Shown: piece after piece, positions 9,307 to 17,340 of the stretch
How the letters are laid out: the number at the start of each line of letters is the position of its first letter
Position numbering within the stretch: position 1 is the first letter of the stretch
Origin: Planctomycetota bacterium
Lineage (GTDB): Bacteria; Planctomycetota; Planctomycetia; Pirellulales; UBA1268
Assembly (NCBI GenBank): GCA_003669255.1
Contig: QWPO01000060.1
Location: forward strand, 1-38,117
Reading direction: 5' to 3'
DNA length: 38,117 nucleotides
Program-made: the position numbers and the translations under genes
Notes under the pieces: generated by a model
Database searches by the model: none
Told to the model about the DNA's origin: nothing
Seen by the model: only the letters and a program-made list of their open reading frames with translations

Positions 9307-11190
9307 ATGTCGCACCAAGTAGCATCCGCCGGATCTCGTTACTGGCTGGTCGCGTCATTCACGATCGCAGCCCTCGTCGCTGGTGGCTTGCATCCCGCCG
9401 CCGCGCAGCCCATGACGACCACGGTCACTCAGCCGTTTCTGGGGGTCACGCATACCCACATTGAGACGACCAATCCGCGTCTGCTCGACATGCACCTTGT
9501 GACGGTCGACCTCAGCGTTCCCGGTATCGGCTTCGCGGTGACGCCGTCAAACGGCGCGGCCGCCGGTGAGACAGTGGGGAGGACGACGCGGCAGTTTCTC
9601 GGTGACCAGAAGGTGCAACTCGCCATCAACGGCGGCTTCTCAGCCTGGGTGAGTGGCTCCAACTACGACGCGCAGGGTCTGGCCGCCGCCAAAGGCGAGA
9701 TCTATTCGTCATTCGAGCAATACCGCACGTTCGCCCTCGACATTTCGGCCGACAATGTGGCGACGATCCTCCGCTCACCGAGCGGCACGGGCACCGCTCG
9801 TTACCCCGACATCCCGCTCTACAACACGCTGCCGGGAGAGGCCCGACTGCTCCGTGACGGTGCGATCGTGGCACCGACTGCAAACGAGACGCTGCACCCG
9901 CGGACGGCGGTTGGCCTAAGTAGCGATCAGCGGACGCTCTACCTGTTCACCGTTGACGGCCGCAACACGGGGCACAGCCTCGGTGTCACGCGGCCGGAAC
10001 TGGCTGACTTCATGCGGATGTTCGGCGCCACCGACGCGATCAACCTCGACGGCGGCGGATCGACCACGCTGGTCTTCGCCGACCCGGTCGCCCGCGTCGT
10101 CAACGTGCCGGTCGGCATCGGTGACGTGCCCGGCACGGAGCGGGTGGTGGGGAGCAACTTCGGGGTGTTCGCCCTGCCGATGCCGTCGCCCGCGGCGGTG
10201 ACCGTCAACGTGGCCGGCGGCACACAGACCCAGTGGCAGGCAGGCCAGCCGCTGATCGTCAACGCGCTCTCGCTCACCAAGTCTGGCGGCGGCACGCTGG
10301 TGCTCGACCAGGCAAACACGTTCACTGGACCAACCACGCTCACAGCGGGAACTGTGCGGCTGGCCCACGCCCGGGGCCTCGCAGCCAGCCCCGTCACAAT
10401 CCAAGCTGGCGCGACGCTGGCAGCCGTTCCCGGCGTCCACCCGCTCATCCCCAGCATCACGATCACGGGCGGGACAATCGCAGCAACAGACCTGATCATC
10501 GGGGGCACTGCGGGCATCGGCGGGCTGACGGTCTCCAGCGGAGCGATCTCCGAGTCGACCGCCGTCACGCTGCTCGGCGGCGGACGACTCTCGCTGCCAG
10601 CGGCAAATCAACAGCTATTCTCGTTTCGATCGCTCGCCATCGACGCCTCGCCGACCGGCGGCCTGCTCGACATCGGGACGAGCGTGGTTACGGTGCAGGC
10701 TGGGGGTATCGGGGCCTCCGACCTGGTGGCCGACCTCGCCGCGGGCCGTGGCGACGGCTCGTGGAACGGCACGACGGGCATCGCCTCGTCAGCCGCTCAG
10801 GGCAACCTCCGCATCGGTTGGCTGACGAGCAGCGACGACGCTCTCACCTTTACCCTGGCTGCCCCCGGAGACGTCACGCTCGACAACATCGTCGACGTGC
10901 TCGATGCGGCCACGCTGCTCTCCGCCGGCCGCTACGACAGCGGGCGGGCGGCAGGCTGGTCGGAGGGCGACTTCAACTACGACGACGCCTTCGACATCAT
11001 TGACGCCACCGACATGCTGACAACCGGCCTCTTCAACACCGGCAACTACCTGCCCGCCGCAGGAACCGTGGTGCCAGTTCCGGAACCGGGCTCCGCCGGA
11101 TGGCTGGCTGCGGTGGCCGCCATCGCAGCACGATCCAGCGGCCGAAGACGGGCCAGGTCGCGGCAGTATCAGCCCTGCGTCCAGGCGTGA
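9307..11190 (+). CDS. Phosphodiester glycosidase (NAGPA/DUF2233) with beta-repeats, dockerin-like module and PEP-CTERM
   Basis: 627 residues starting at ATG 9307, eight bases after the previous gene. A signal peptide (hydrophobic about 13-28, cleavage near AAAQ) precedes a catalytic domain at about 40-295 of the NAGPA/DUF2233 family. Supporting motifs are AINGGFSAW, TVDGRNTGHSLG and the family signature NLDGGGST at 246-253. The eukaryotic relative removes GlcNAc from a GlcNAc-1-phospho-mannose diester, and bacterial members are thought to cleave glycosyl phosphodiesters. A beta-strand repeat region (about 300-480), a 'GSW' module and a dockerin-like pair (521-578: GDVTLDNIVDVLD, GDFNYDDAFDIID) follow. 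PEP at 592 begins the sorting tail, whose Arg cluster is followed by an unusual extra dozen residues (QYQPCVQA at the end). The 3' end overlaps the convergent aldehyde dehydrogenase gene by 22 bases. Domain identity is strong; the substrate is unknown. Confidence 0.9.
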   Translation: MSHQVASAGSRYWLVASFTIAALVAGGLHPAAAQPMTTTVTQPFLGVTHTHIETTNPRLLDMHLVTVDLSVPGIGFAVTPSNGAAAGETVGRTTRQFLGDQKVQLAINGGFSAWVSGSNYDAQGLAAAKGEIYSSFEQYRTFALDISADNVATILRSPSGTGTARYPDIPLYNTLPGEARLLRDGAIVAPTANETLHPRTAVGLSSDQRTLYLFTVDGRNTGHSLGVTRPELADFMRMFGATDAINLDGGGSTTLVFADPVARVVNVPVGIGDVPGTERVVGSNFGVFALPMPSPAAVTVNVAGGTQTQWQAGQPLIVNALSLTKSGGGTLVLDQANTFTGPTTLTAGTVRLAHARGLAASPVTIQAGATLAAVPGVHPLIPSITITGGTIAATDLIIGGTAGIGGLTVSSGAISESTAVTLLGGGRLSLPAANQQLFSFRSLAIDASPTGGLLDIGTSVVTVQAGGIGASDLVADLAAGRGDGSWNGTTGIASSAAQGNLRIGWLTSSDDALTFTLAAPGDVTLDNIVDVLDAATLLSAGRYDSGRAAGWSEGDFNYDDAFDIIDATDMLTTGLFNTGNYLPAAGTVVPVPEPGSAGWLAAVAAIAARSSGRRRARSRQYQPCVQA

Positions 11191-12740
11191 TCGACGTACC
11201 GCCACGGACTGCCTGACGGCGGCTCGTCGCGGACGATCTCGGGCAGGCGACTCTGGGACCAGCCGTCGTAACACACCCTGCGGGCGAACCTGAGGATCGT
11301 CCATGGAAAACCCACCGCCGAGAAAAACGGCGGACCAGCCGACGGCCACGGGCCGCCGTGCTGCATCGACGGCACCACGCCGAGACCCGTGGGCATCCGG
11401 TTCTCGATGATTCGTCCAGCCCGCTCCACAAGGAGCGGCGCGACTGCAGCAAAGGCGTTGTCATCGCGGCCATCCTTGGCCGCATAGAGGCTCGCCCCGA
11501 GCGATCCGTGTACGCACCCCACGGCCAGCGTGAGTTCCTCAAGCGATTCGCAGACGACAAGTAGCGTGGCATTACCAAAGGCCTCGACGAGAAACGCCTC
11601 GGGCCGGGCCAGCACTTCGCTGCCGGCAACCTCCAGGAGCACCGGCACGTGGCTCATGGGCCCGGATGCCGCGGCGATGCCGGCAAGTCGCCGCGCCCCG
11701 GCGGCCTCGAGCGTGCCGATCGACGCCACCAGACGGTCGCATCCGGCCGCACCGAGCAGCACCTGCGGCCCGATGGCGGCGAAGCGTCCTGCGACGGCCG
11801 TGGTGAATGCCCGGCCGGCTTCATCGCCCACGAGAAACACGACGCCCGGCTTCGTGCAGAACTGCCCCGCCGAGCCCGTGACGCTGGCCGTGAGTTCGTC
11901 GGCGATTGCCTCGCCCCGTTCCATGAGTGCTCCCGGCAGGAGCACGACCGGGTTCACGCTCCCCATCTCCACCCAGATCACGCGGCCCGCGGCACTCGCC
12001 GCTCGGAAGAGTTTTTCTCCGGCACGCTGGCTGCCGGTGAAGCCGGTCGCGCCAACACGAGGATCGGCAACGAGCCGTTCGCCATCGGCGGGGTCGAGTC
12101 CGTGGAGGAGCTGCACCGTCGCCGAGGGCAGGCCAGTCTCCTGCAGGGCGGCACGAGCCTCCTCCGCGGCTAGCCGGGAGACGCTGGGATGCCCCTCGTG
12201 GGCCTTGGCGATCACGGGGTTGCCCGCGGCGATCGCCGCGGCGAAGTCACCACCTGTGACGGCGCCGTAGGCGAACGGAAAGTTGGCCGGCGGAAACACG
12301 ACCACCGGCCCGAGCCCGGACGCGGCGGCGCGGATGTTCTTCGCGTGGTCGATCATCGCCATCCGCCACGTGCCCTCCCGCGCGGCGGCGGCGGCCTGCC
12401 GTAACTGATCGAGTGTCCGCGGCATCTCCACGTCGGCAAGCCGCGGCTTCAACGCCAGGCCCGTCTCGGCGTGGGCGGCAGTCACGAGTTCGGCCGCCCG
12501 GGCCTCGATCCGAGCGGCATACCGCTCGAGGAACAAGGCGATCGCAGTGGGCGGCAGAATCGCAAGTTCCCGGGCCGCCGCCGTCGCCGCGTCGAGCGCC
12601 GCATCCACGTCGCTCCAGCCGCTCACCGGCCACTCCGTATCGCGATGCCTTCCGGTGGACGGATCGGTCGCCCGGTAGGTACGGATCGCGGCGGCTGGTC
12701 TCCAGTCACCGGCGAGGAGAATTGGTTCACTGGCTGCCAT
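11169..12740 (-). CDS. NADP-type aldehyde dehydrogenase, 2-ketoglutarate semialdehyde dehydrogenase-like
   Basis: 523 residues from ATG 12740; the frame stays open upstream but that extension lacks family similarity. It belongs to the aldehyde dehydrogenase subgroup of 2,5-dioxovalerate/ketoglutarate semialdehyde dehydrogenases, which oxidise the aldehyde to 2-oxoglutarate at the end of non-phosphorylative pentose, hexarate or hydroxyproline routes. Visible residues: Asn153 in PPANFPFAYG, FTGSQRAG for cofactor binding, general base Glu258 in EMGSVNPV and nucleophile Cys295 in GQFCTKPG. The fingerprint SNFPFAF/AGGDTASALAAG of the subgroup is present in a diverged form. Length matches the family (about 520-530). 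It is divergent from the aminopeptidase gene and convergent with the glycosidase gene, so it is probably monocistronic. Substrate assignment is by family only; no partner dehydratase is in the window. Confidence 0.88.
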   Translation of the reverse strand: MAASEPILLAGDWRPAAAIRTYRATDPSTGRHRDTEWPVSGWSDVDAALDAATAAARELAILPPTAIALFLERYAARIEARAAELVTAAHAETGLALKPRLADVEMPRTLDQLRQAAAAAREGTWRMAMIDHAKNIRAAASGLGPVVVFPPANFPFAYGAVTGGDFAAAIAAGNPVIAKAHEGHPSVSRLAAEEARAALQETGLPSATVQLLHGLDPADGERLVADPRVGATGFTGSQRAGEKLFRAASAAGRVIWVEMGSVNPVVLLPGALMERGEAIADELTASVTGSAGQFCTKPGVVFLVGDEAGRAFTTAVAGRFAAIGPQVLLGAAGCDRLVASIGTLEAAGARRLAGIAAASGPMSHVPVLLEVAGSEVLARPEAFLVEAFGNATLLVVCESLEELTLAVGCVHGSLGASLYAAKDGRDDNAFAAVAPLLVERAGRIIENRMPTGLGVVPSMQHGGPWPSAGPPFFSAVGFPWTILRFARRVCYDGWSQSRLPEIVRDEPPSGSPWRYVDHAWTQG

Positions 12741-12816
12741 GAGTTCGGCTCCTCGAGGGCAATTGAGTCGCGTTCCAAGTCTAGCGGTCGCCTCGCCTTG
12801 CGACGGCCGGCGAAAC

Positions 12817-12831
12817 GCCCACAATGTGGGC
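12817..12831. repeat. Perfect palindrome in the divergent aldehyde dehydrogenase/aminopeptidase spacer
   Basis: GCCCAC-AAT-GTGGGC, a six-base perfect stem with a three-base centre, lies in the 110-base spacer between two divergent genes, 20 bases before the ATG at 12851. It could be an operator or a 5'-leader hairpin. An in-frame GTG at 12824 falls inside it, which argues for the downstream ATG as the aminopeptidase start. The function is inferred from position only. Confidence 0.35.
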
Positions 12832-12850
12832 CATATCTCAGGAAACACGC

Positions 12851-14161
12851 ATGCGACACGCGCCGATCGACCCCGCCCTTTTCATCGCCAACCGCCGCCG
12901 GCTGGCCCAGCAGTTGCCCGCGGGATCGGTGGCGATCCTCCATGCCGCCGACATTCTCCCCACGAACGGCGACGGCACACTCCGGATGCAGCCCGCGGGT
13001 GACCTCTTCTGGGCGAGCGGTATTGAGCAGGAGGAGAGCCTGCTCGTGCTCGCGCCCTCGGCGACCGACCCGGCAAACCGCGAGATCCTCTTCATCCGGC
13101 AGCCGAGCGAGCACCTCGCCACCTGGGAGGGCGAGAAGCTCACGAAGGAGCGGGCCACAAAAGTCTCTGGGATCGCGAAGGTCCGCTGGGTCTCGGAGTT
13201 GCCATTGGTTCTGCATGCGCTGCTCTGCGAGTGCGCCGCCGTTTTTCTCAACGCCAACGAGCACGAGCGGGCCGTGATCGAAGTCGAGAGTCGCGATGTG
13301 CGCATGGCCAGGGCGCTCATGGAGCGGTATCCGCTCCACCGCTTCGAACGGCTTGCCCCGATCCTGAGAAAGCTGCGGGCCGTGAAGTCGCCGGCTGAGG
13401 TGGCTCTGATCCGCCGCGGTGCCGACATCACGGGTGCGGGCCTGGAGCGGATGCTCGCGGCGCTGCGGCCCGGTGTGATGGAATACGAACTGGAGGCAGA
13501 ACTCGCCGCCGAGTTCATCCGCCGCCGGGCGCGGATGGCCTACGAGCCGATCATCGGCTCCGGTCGCAACGCCTGCGTGCTTCATTATCTCGACAACGAC
13601 CAGCCGTGCGACGACGGCGAGTTGGTGCTGGTCGATGTGGGCGCGTCGTACGCCAACTACGCCAGCGACCTGACGCGGACGTATCCCGTGAGCGGCCGCT
13701 TTACGCCCCGCCAGCGGGCCGTGTACGACGCCGTGCTCCGTGTACTCCGGTCATCGATCGCCCGTACGACCGTGGGCACGAGTCTCCGTGCCTGGAAGCG
13801 GGCCGCCCAGGTCGAGATGGCGGCGGAACTGGTGAAGCTCGGATTGATCACGGCCGACGATGCCGCGAAGGACTCTCCTGAAGAACCCGCCTGCCGGAGG
13901 TACTTCATGCACGGCCTCGGTCATTCGCTTGGCCTGGGAGTTCACGACATCGCCCCCATCGATGGCCCGCTCGAGGCCGGCTGGGTGATGACCGTCGAGC
14001 CCGGTATCTACATCCCGGAGGAGGGGCTGGCCGTCCGGCTCGAAAATGACGTTCTCGTCACGGAAAACGGACCGGTCGACCTCACGAGCCACGTGCTGAT
14101 CGAGCCTGACGAGATCGAGGAGATGATGGCCCGTCCACGGACCGGCGGCGGGCGGGTATGA
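12851..14161 (+). CDS. pepP: Xaa-Pro aminopeptidase (M24B, PepP type)
   Basis: 436 residues; ATG 12851 is preceded by AGGA with seven-base spacing, better than GTG 12824. It removes the N-terminal residue from peptides with proline in position 2, a cytoplasmic dimetal (usually Mn) enzyme. The N-terminal half (about 1-170) is the creatinase/prolidase N domain and the C-terminal half is the pita-bread catalytic fold. All five metal ligands can be placed: Asp262 and Asp273 (VDVGASYANYASD), His358 (HGLGHSLGLGVHD), Glu383 (TVEPGIY) and Glu398 (RLEND). The length is that of PepP. It shares an ATGA overlap with the downstream FKBP gene, so the two are probably translated as a coupled pair. High confidence. 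Confidence 0.95.
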   Translation: MRHAPIDPALFIANRRRLAQQLPAGSVAILHAADILPTNGDGTLRMQPAGDLFWASGIEQEESLLVLAPSATDPANREILFIRQPSEHLATWEGEKLTKERATKVSGIAKVRWVSELPLVLHALLCECAAVFLNANEHERAVIEVESRDVRMARALMERYPLHRFERLAPILRKLRAVKSPAEVALIRRGADITGAGLERMLAALRPGVMEYELEAELAAEFIRRRARMAYEPIIGSGRNACVLHYLDNDQPCDDGELVLVDVGASYANYASDLTRTYPVSGRFTPRQRAVYDAVLRVLRSSIARTTVGTSLRAWKRAAQVEMAAELVKLGLITADDAAKDSPEEPACRRYFMHGLGHSLGLGVHDIAPIDGPLEAGWVMTVEPGIYIPEEGLAVRLENDVLVTENGPVDLTSHVLIEPDEIEEMMARPRTGGGRV

Positions 14162-14658
14162 TGCCGCGACGGTTTTCACCCGCAGGAGCCATTCCCGTGC
14201 GCAGCCTTCTCACCCTTGCCTTCCTCACCCTTTTCACCATGGAGTTCACCGTGGCCCAGGACGTTCCCCACCCGACGCTGCCCAAGGGGGCCGGCACTCT
14301 CGACGCCGACGCACCCAAGACGTTCTCCACCACCCCGTCGGGGCTGCAGTATCGGGTCCTTCGCAAGGGTACCGGCGCCAATCCCAAGGCGACGAACCGC
14401 GTGAAGGTCCACTACCACGGCTGGCTCGACAACGGGAAGGTCTTCGACAGCTCCTACCAGCGCGGCGAATCGATCGACTTCGGCCTCAACCAGGTGATTC
14501 CCGGATGGACCGAGGGTATGCAACTGGTTGGCCAGGGGGGCATGATCGAACTCGTGATCCCCAGCGACCTCGGCTACGGCAAGCGAGGCACACCCGGCGG
14601 CCCGATCCCCCCCGACGCCACGCTGCACTTCCTCGTCGAACTGCTCGACGTGAAGTAA
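14158..14658 (+). CDS. Secreted FKBP-type peptidyl-prolyl cis-trans isomerase
   Basis: 166 residues. The start ATG at 14158 overlaps the aminopeptidase stop (ATGA); ATG 14161 and GTG 14197 are alternatives that keep the hydrophobic export segment (SLLTLAFLTLFTMEFTVAQ). Residues about 60-166 are one FKBP domain: TPSGLQYRVL, the VHYHGWLDNGKVFDSS strand, GWTEGMQL, IPSDLGYGKRG and the terminal LHFLVELLDV. It would isomerise prolyl bonds and help fold exported proteins in the periplasm. The domain has the length of a minimal FklB/FkpA-type catalytic unit without the dimerisation arm. Pairing with a proline-specific peptidase may be coincidental or may reflect shared handling of prolyl peptides. 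Confidence 0.93.
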   Translation: MMPRRFSPAGAIPVRSLLTLAFLTLFTMEFTVAQDVPHPTLPKGAGTLDADAPKTFSTTPSGLQYRVLRKGTGANPKATNRVKVHYHGWLDNGKVFDSSYQRGESIDFGLNQVIPGWTEGMQLVGQGGMIELVIPSDLGYGKRGTPGGPIPPDATLHFLVELLDVK

Positions 14659-14755
14659 TGGTCGCTCGGTCGGGACGGCAGCGAGGGCGAGAAAGTCACT
14701 ACCCGGAGTGAACGTCCGACGAAGGATCTTGGGCGGCCTCGAGCCCCGCGAAGCC

Positions 14756-14808
14756 GCACAGGTTGAAACCCTGTGCTGCGGAAAGATGACACAGGTTAAA
14801 AACCTGTG
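14756..14808. repeat. Tandem pair of CAGGTT...AACCTG hairpin repeats between convergent genes
   Basis: Two copies of one element lie in the 169-base spacer between the FKBP gene and the convergent membrane-protein gene. Copy one (14756-14776) has seven-base arms GCACAGG/CCTGTGC. Copy two (14790-14808) is CACAGGTT-AAA-AACCTGTG with eight-base perfect arms. Both are followed by a CTNCG-like tail. A third relative occurs at 20991-21011. No T-run follows, so a classical intrinsic terminator is not evident, although hairpins between converging transcripts could still stop or stabilise both. A REP-like dispersed element is the alternative. Confidence 0.6.
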
Positions 14809-14827
14809 CTACGAGGGAGGGCCTGCG

Positions 14828-15427
14828 TCAGCGGAACGTGGGGAGGGCGATTCTGCGTGACTTTGCATGCGTGGCCAGGGCCTCCTCGTACCGCTCAACG
14901 ACTGCTCGCCGATCGGCTGCCGCCTTCGCGGCCGCCTCGTCCACCGGCTTGTTGTCAGCGCCCTTGCCTCGGCCACGGCGACCACGACCACCCTCCCGCG
15001 GCATCCGAGGGGGTTCGTTGGGGTTGGCCTCCGGATTGAGGGCGAGTATCAACTCCCTCAGGGCCTTGAGCCGTTCGATCTCCGCGTCGAGAAGCTGTGG
15101 CTTCTCGGCCGCAGGCGCCGTGAAATATCGGTCGATCGCCTCCTGCCGCAGCCGCAGCCACTCCTCACCCACCGCCCGCCAGAGCTGGAAGAGATCCTCG
15201 CGGGGCATTCGATCGACGCTCGTCACCACCTGGCGAATCGCTTGATTATCGGGCTTGCCGCCATTGCCGAGCAGGCTCTTGGCGAGCGCCACCGTCTGCG
15301 GCACCTGGGTGCTCTTCGGCCAGAACCACCAGCCGGCGACCGCCGCGAGCACGGCCAGAAGGAGAATGGCGATGATCGCCACCTGACGGGACAGAGACGG
15401 GCTCGGCTCCGCAGCAGCACGCGCCAT
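14828..15427 (-). CDS. Small single-pass membrane protein of unknown function
   Basis: 199 residues from ATG 15427, ten bases downstream of the dehydrogenase stop, so probably the last gene of the sugar operon. Residues about 15-37 form one hydrophobic segment (QVAIIAILLLAVLAAVAGWW). The rest is hydrophilic and probably helical, with a predicted coiled stretch (RLRQEAIDRYFTAP to ERLKALRELI), a Gly/Arg-rich patch (GGRGRRGRGKG, about 146-156) and an Ala-rich charged end. The repeated spacing of charged residues looks like planctomycete proteins that monitor or anchor complexes, but I recognise no family. No catalytic motif is visible. It may not be functionally related to sugar oxidation. Confidence 0.75.
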   Translation of the reverse strand: MARAAAEPSPSLSRQVAIIAILLLAVLAAVAGWWFWPKSTQVPQTVALAKSLLGNGGKPDNQAIRQVVTSVDRMPREDLFQLWRAVGEEWLRLRQEAIDRYFTAPAAEKPQLLDAEIERLKALRELILALNPEANPNEPPRMPREGGRGRRGRGKGADNKPVDEAAAKAAADRRAVVERYEEALATHAKSRRIALPTFR

Positions 15428-15437
15428 GGCTTTGGAC

Positions 15438-16469
15438 TCACGAGGGCATTTCGACCACTGCCTTGATCACGCCGCTCGCGGGCGAGAGCAGACCCGGGAA
15501 GGCCGCGGGCAACTCTGCGAACGAGAGACGGTGGGTGATCCAGGGACGGGTGTCGATCGTACCATCCTCGATCAGCCCAATGATCCGTGCAAAATCCAGC
15601 GAAAGGGCGTTGCGGCTGGCCAGAATCGTAAGTTCCCGACGATGCATCACCGGGGCATGGGGGAACGTCACCTCCCCTTGGGTGATGCCCACGTAGACGA
15701 GCCGGCCGCCGAAGCTGCACAGGGCCAGCGCCGCCCCCATGCTCGCCGCGCTGCCGGTGGCATCCACCACGACCTCGCACATCCGGCCGTCCGTGAGATG
15801 ATTCACAGCGTCGATATCGGCGGACGTGCCCGTGGCCAGCACCGTGTCAGATACGCCCATCGACGCGCGGACAAAGTCGAGCCGCGACTGGGCCATGTCC
15901 ATCACGACCACCCGTGCTCCGGCCACCTTGGCAAACTCGAACGCCGAGAGGCCAATCGGCCCGGCACCGATGATGAGCACCGTCTCCCCGCGCTTCGGAG
16001 CCGCACGGTCAATCGCGTGGCAGCCGATTGCCAACGTCTCCACCAGCGCGTTCTGCTCGGCTGTGAGCCGCGGCGACAGATGGAGCTTACGGGCCGGTAC
16101 GGTGAACAGCGGCCGCAGGCCGCCGTCGCAGTGCACGCCAAGCGTCTGATGGTGCTCGCAGCAGTTGGTGAGGCCACGGACGCACGAGTGGCACGTCTGG
16201 CAGTTGATGTAGGGCTCGACGCAGCAGCGGTCACCGGCCTGCACGTGCGTCACGCCCGCGCCAACGGTCACCACCTCGACGCCGAGTTCGTGCCCCGGGA
16301 TCCGCGGATAACTGAAAAACGGCATCTTCCCCAGGAATCCCCCGTAGTCGGTGCCGCAGATGCCCACCGCGTGGACGCGGACCACCGCCTCGCCGGGGCC
16401 CGGCGCTGGCGGCTCAGGAACGTCGATGAACCGAAACGCCTGCGGGCGTTCGAGAAGCAGGGCCTGCAT
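15438..16469 (-). CDS. Zinc-dependent medium-chain dehydrogenase, L-galactonate 5-dehydrogenase (LgoD)-like
   Basis: 343 residues. ATG 16469 is chosen over GTG 16508 because AAGGAG (16475-16480) stands five bases before it. It is a medium-chain zinc alcohol dehydrogenase: catalytic-zinc ligands Cys38 (GICGTD), His60 and Glu61 (GHE), with Glu144 nearby; structural-zinc cysteines 90, 93, 96 and 104 (CQTCHSC...CC); NAD fold GAGPIG at 168-173. From memory, motifs PFFSYPRIPGHE, CVRGLTNCC, LGVHCDGG and ILASRNA resemble E. coli LgoD (YjjN), which oxidises L-galactonate to D-tagaturonate. The adjacent UxaE-like epimerase and L-galactose dehydrogenase-type reductase make that reaction fit. An L-fuconate-derived or other polyol acid substrate remains possible. 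The family is certain; the substrate is inferred. Confidence 0.85.
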   Translation of the reverse strand: MQALLLERPQAFRFIDVPEPPAPGPGEAVVRVHAVGICGTDYGGFLGKMPFFSYPRIPGHELGVEVVTVGAGVTHVQAGDRCCVEPYINCQTCHSCVRGLTNCCEHHQTLGVHCDGGLRPLFTVPARKLHLSPRLTAEQNALVETLAIGCHAIDRAAPKRGETVLIIGAGPIGLSAFEFAKVAGARVVVMDMAQSRLDFVRASMGVSDTVLATGTSADIDAVNHLTDGRMCEVVVDATGSAASMGAALALCSFGGRLVYVGITQGEVTFPHAPVMHRRELTILASRNALSLDFARIIGLIEDGTIDTRPWITHRLSFAELPAAFPGLLSPASGVIKAVVEMPS

Positions 16470-16474
16470 GGTGT

Positions 16475-16480
16475 CTCCTT
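16475..16480 (-). promoter_or_regulatory. Ribosome binding site deciding the LgoD-like start
   Basis: AAGGAG on the minus strand, five bases before ATG 16469. It favours this start over GTG 16508, which would overlap the lactonase stop. Confidence 0.7.
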
Positions 16481-16504
16481 CGCCGCGAGTGCCGCGGCCC
16501 CGTG

Positions 16505-17335
16505 TCACTTCAGTCCGTAGAACCCCGCCGCCGTGTCGCCCCAGATCATCCGCTGCTCCGTGGTCGAAAGCCTTGAGAAGTAGTCTCGCGGAATGGCGGC
16601 CACGTCGGCGTATTCTCCGGCAAGCAAGCAGACCGGCCAGTCGCTGCCAAACATCAGCCGTTCCGGCCCGAAGGCCTCGAGCACCACGTCGAGGTAGGGC
16701 GTGAAGTCGTCGCGCTTCCAGCCCCGCCGCACCGCCTCGGTCACCATGCCCGACACCTTACAGCAGACGTTATCGTGCCGGGCGATCGCGCGAATATCAC
16801 GCCCCCAGCCGTCGATCTCGCCCGCCACGATCCGCGGCTTCGCCAGATGGTCGACCACGAACGGCTGCTCCGGGAGCAGCTCCACGAGTTCGATCGCCGC
16901 CGGCAGCTGGCTTGGGTAGAGCAGCAGATCGTAGGTCAGCCCGTGCTGGCGGAGCTGCCGCAGGCCACGAATGAAGCCCTCTCCCAGAACAAACCGCGGA
17001 TCGGGCTCATCCTGGACAACGTGCCGCACGCCGACGAACGTCGGATTCGCTGCCAACACGCGAAGATCGTCGCCGACGCGGTCGCTCCGCAGATCGACCC
17101 AGCCGACCACGCCCTTCACGAGCGGGTGTGCCTTGGCCAACGCCAGCAGCCAAAGGCTTTCCTCGACGCTCTGCCGCGCCTGCACCGCCACCGAGCCGTC
17201 GATCTGCTTTGCGGCAAGGAGCGGCTCTAGGTCGGACGGCAGATAGTCTCGCGCCAGCCGCTCCAGACCGGCGCCGATCCACGGGTATTCGGCGGCCGAG
17301 TAGTTCCAGAAGTGTTGGTGAGCGTCGATGCGCAT
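16505..17335 (-). CDS. Amidohydrolase-family sugar lactonase (L-fuconolactonase/L-galactonolactonase-like)
   Basis: 276 residues from ATG 17335, five bases after the upstream reductase gene. It is an amidohydrolase-2 family TIM barrel: HQH motif (His6, His8) near the N-terminus, His163 in FVVDHLAKP and Asp232 in FGSDWP, the arrangement of L-fuconolactonase and L-rhamnonolactonase. These enzymes open the aldonolactone made by the preceding sugar dehydrogenase and act in the cytoplasm. Length matches the family (about 275-290). The gene lies between the aldose dehydrogenase and the aldonate dehydrogenase genes, exactly where a lactonase is expected in the pathway. Which L-sugar lactone is used (L-galactono- or L-fucono-) cannot be decided from sequence alone. 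Confidence 0.88.
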   Translation of the reverse strand: MRIDAHQHFWNYSAAEYPWIGAGLERLARDYLPSDLEPLLAAKQIDGSVAVQARQSVEESLWLLALAKAHPLVKGVVGWVDLRSDRVGDDLRVLAANPTFVGVRHVVQDEPDPRFVLGEGFIRGLRQLRQHGLTYDLLLYPSQLPAAIELVELLPEQPFVVDHLAKPRIVAGEIDGWGRDIRAIARHDNVCCKVSGMVTEAVRRGWKRDDFTPYLDVVLEAFGPERLMFGSDWPVCLLAGEYADVAAIPRDYFSRLSTTEQRMIWGDTAAGFYGLK

Positions 17336-17340
17336 CGCGT

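Noticed and set aside
14756..14808. Intrinsic bidirectional terminator
   Set aside because: Stems are good but no T-run follows on either strand, so it is listed as a repeat only.
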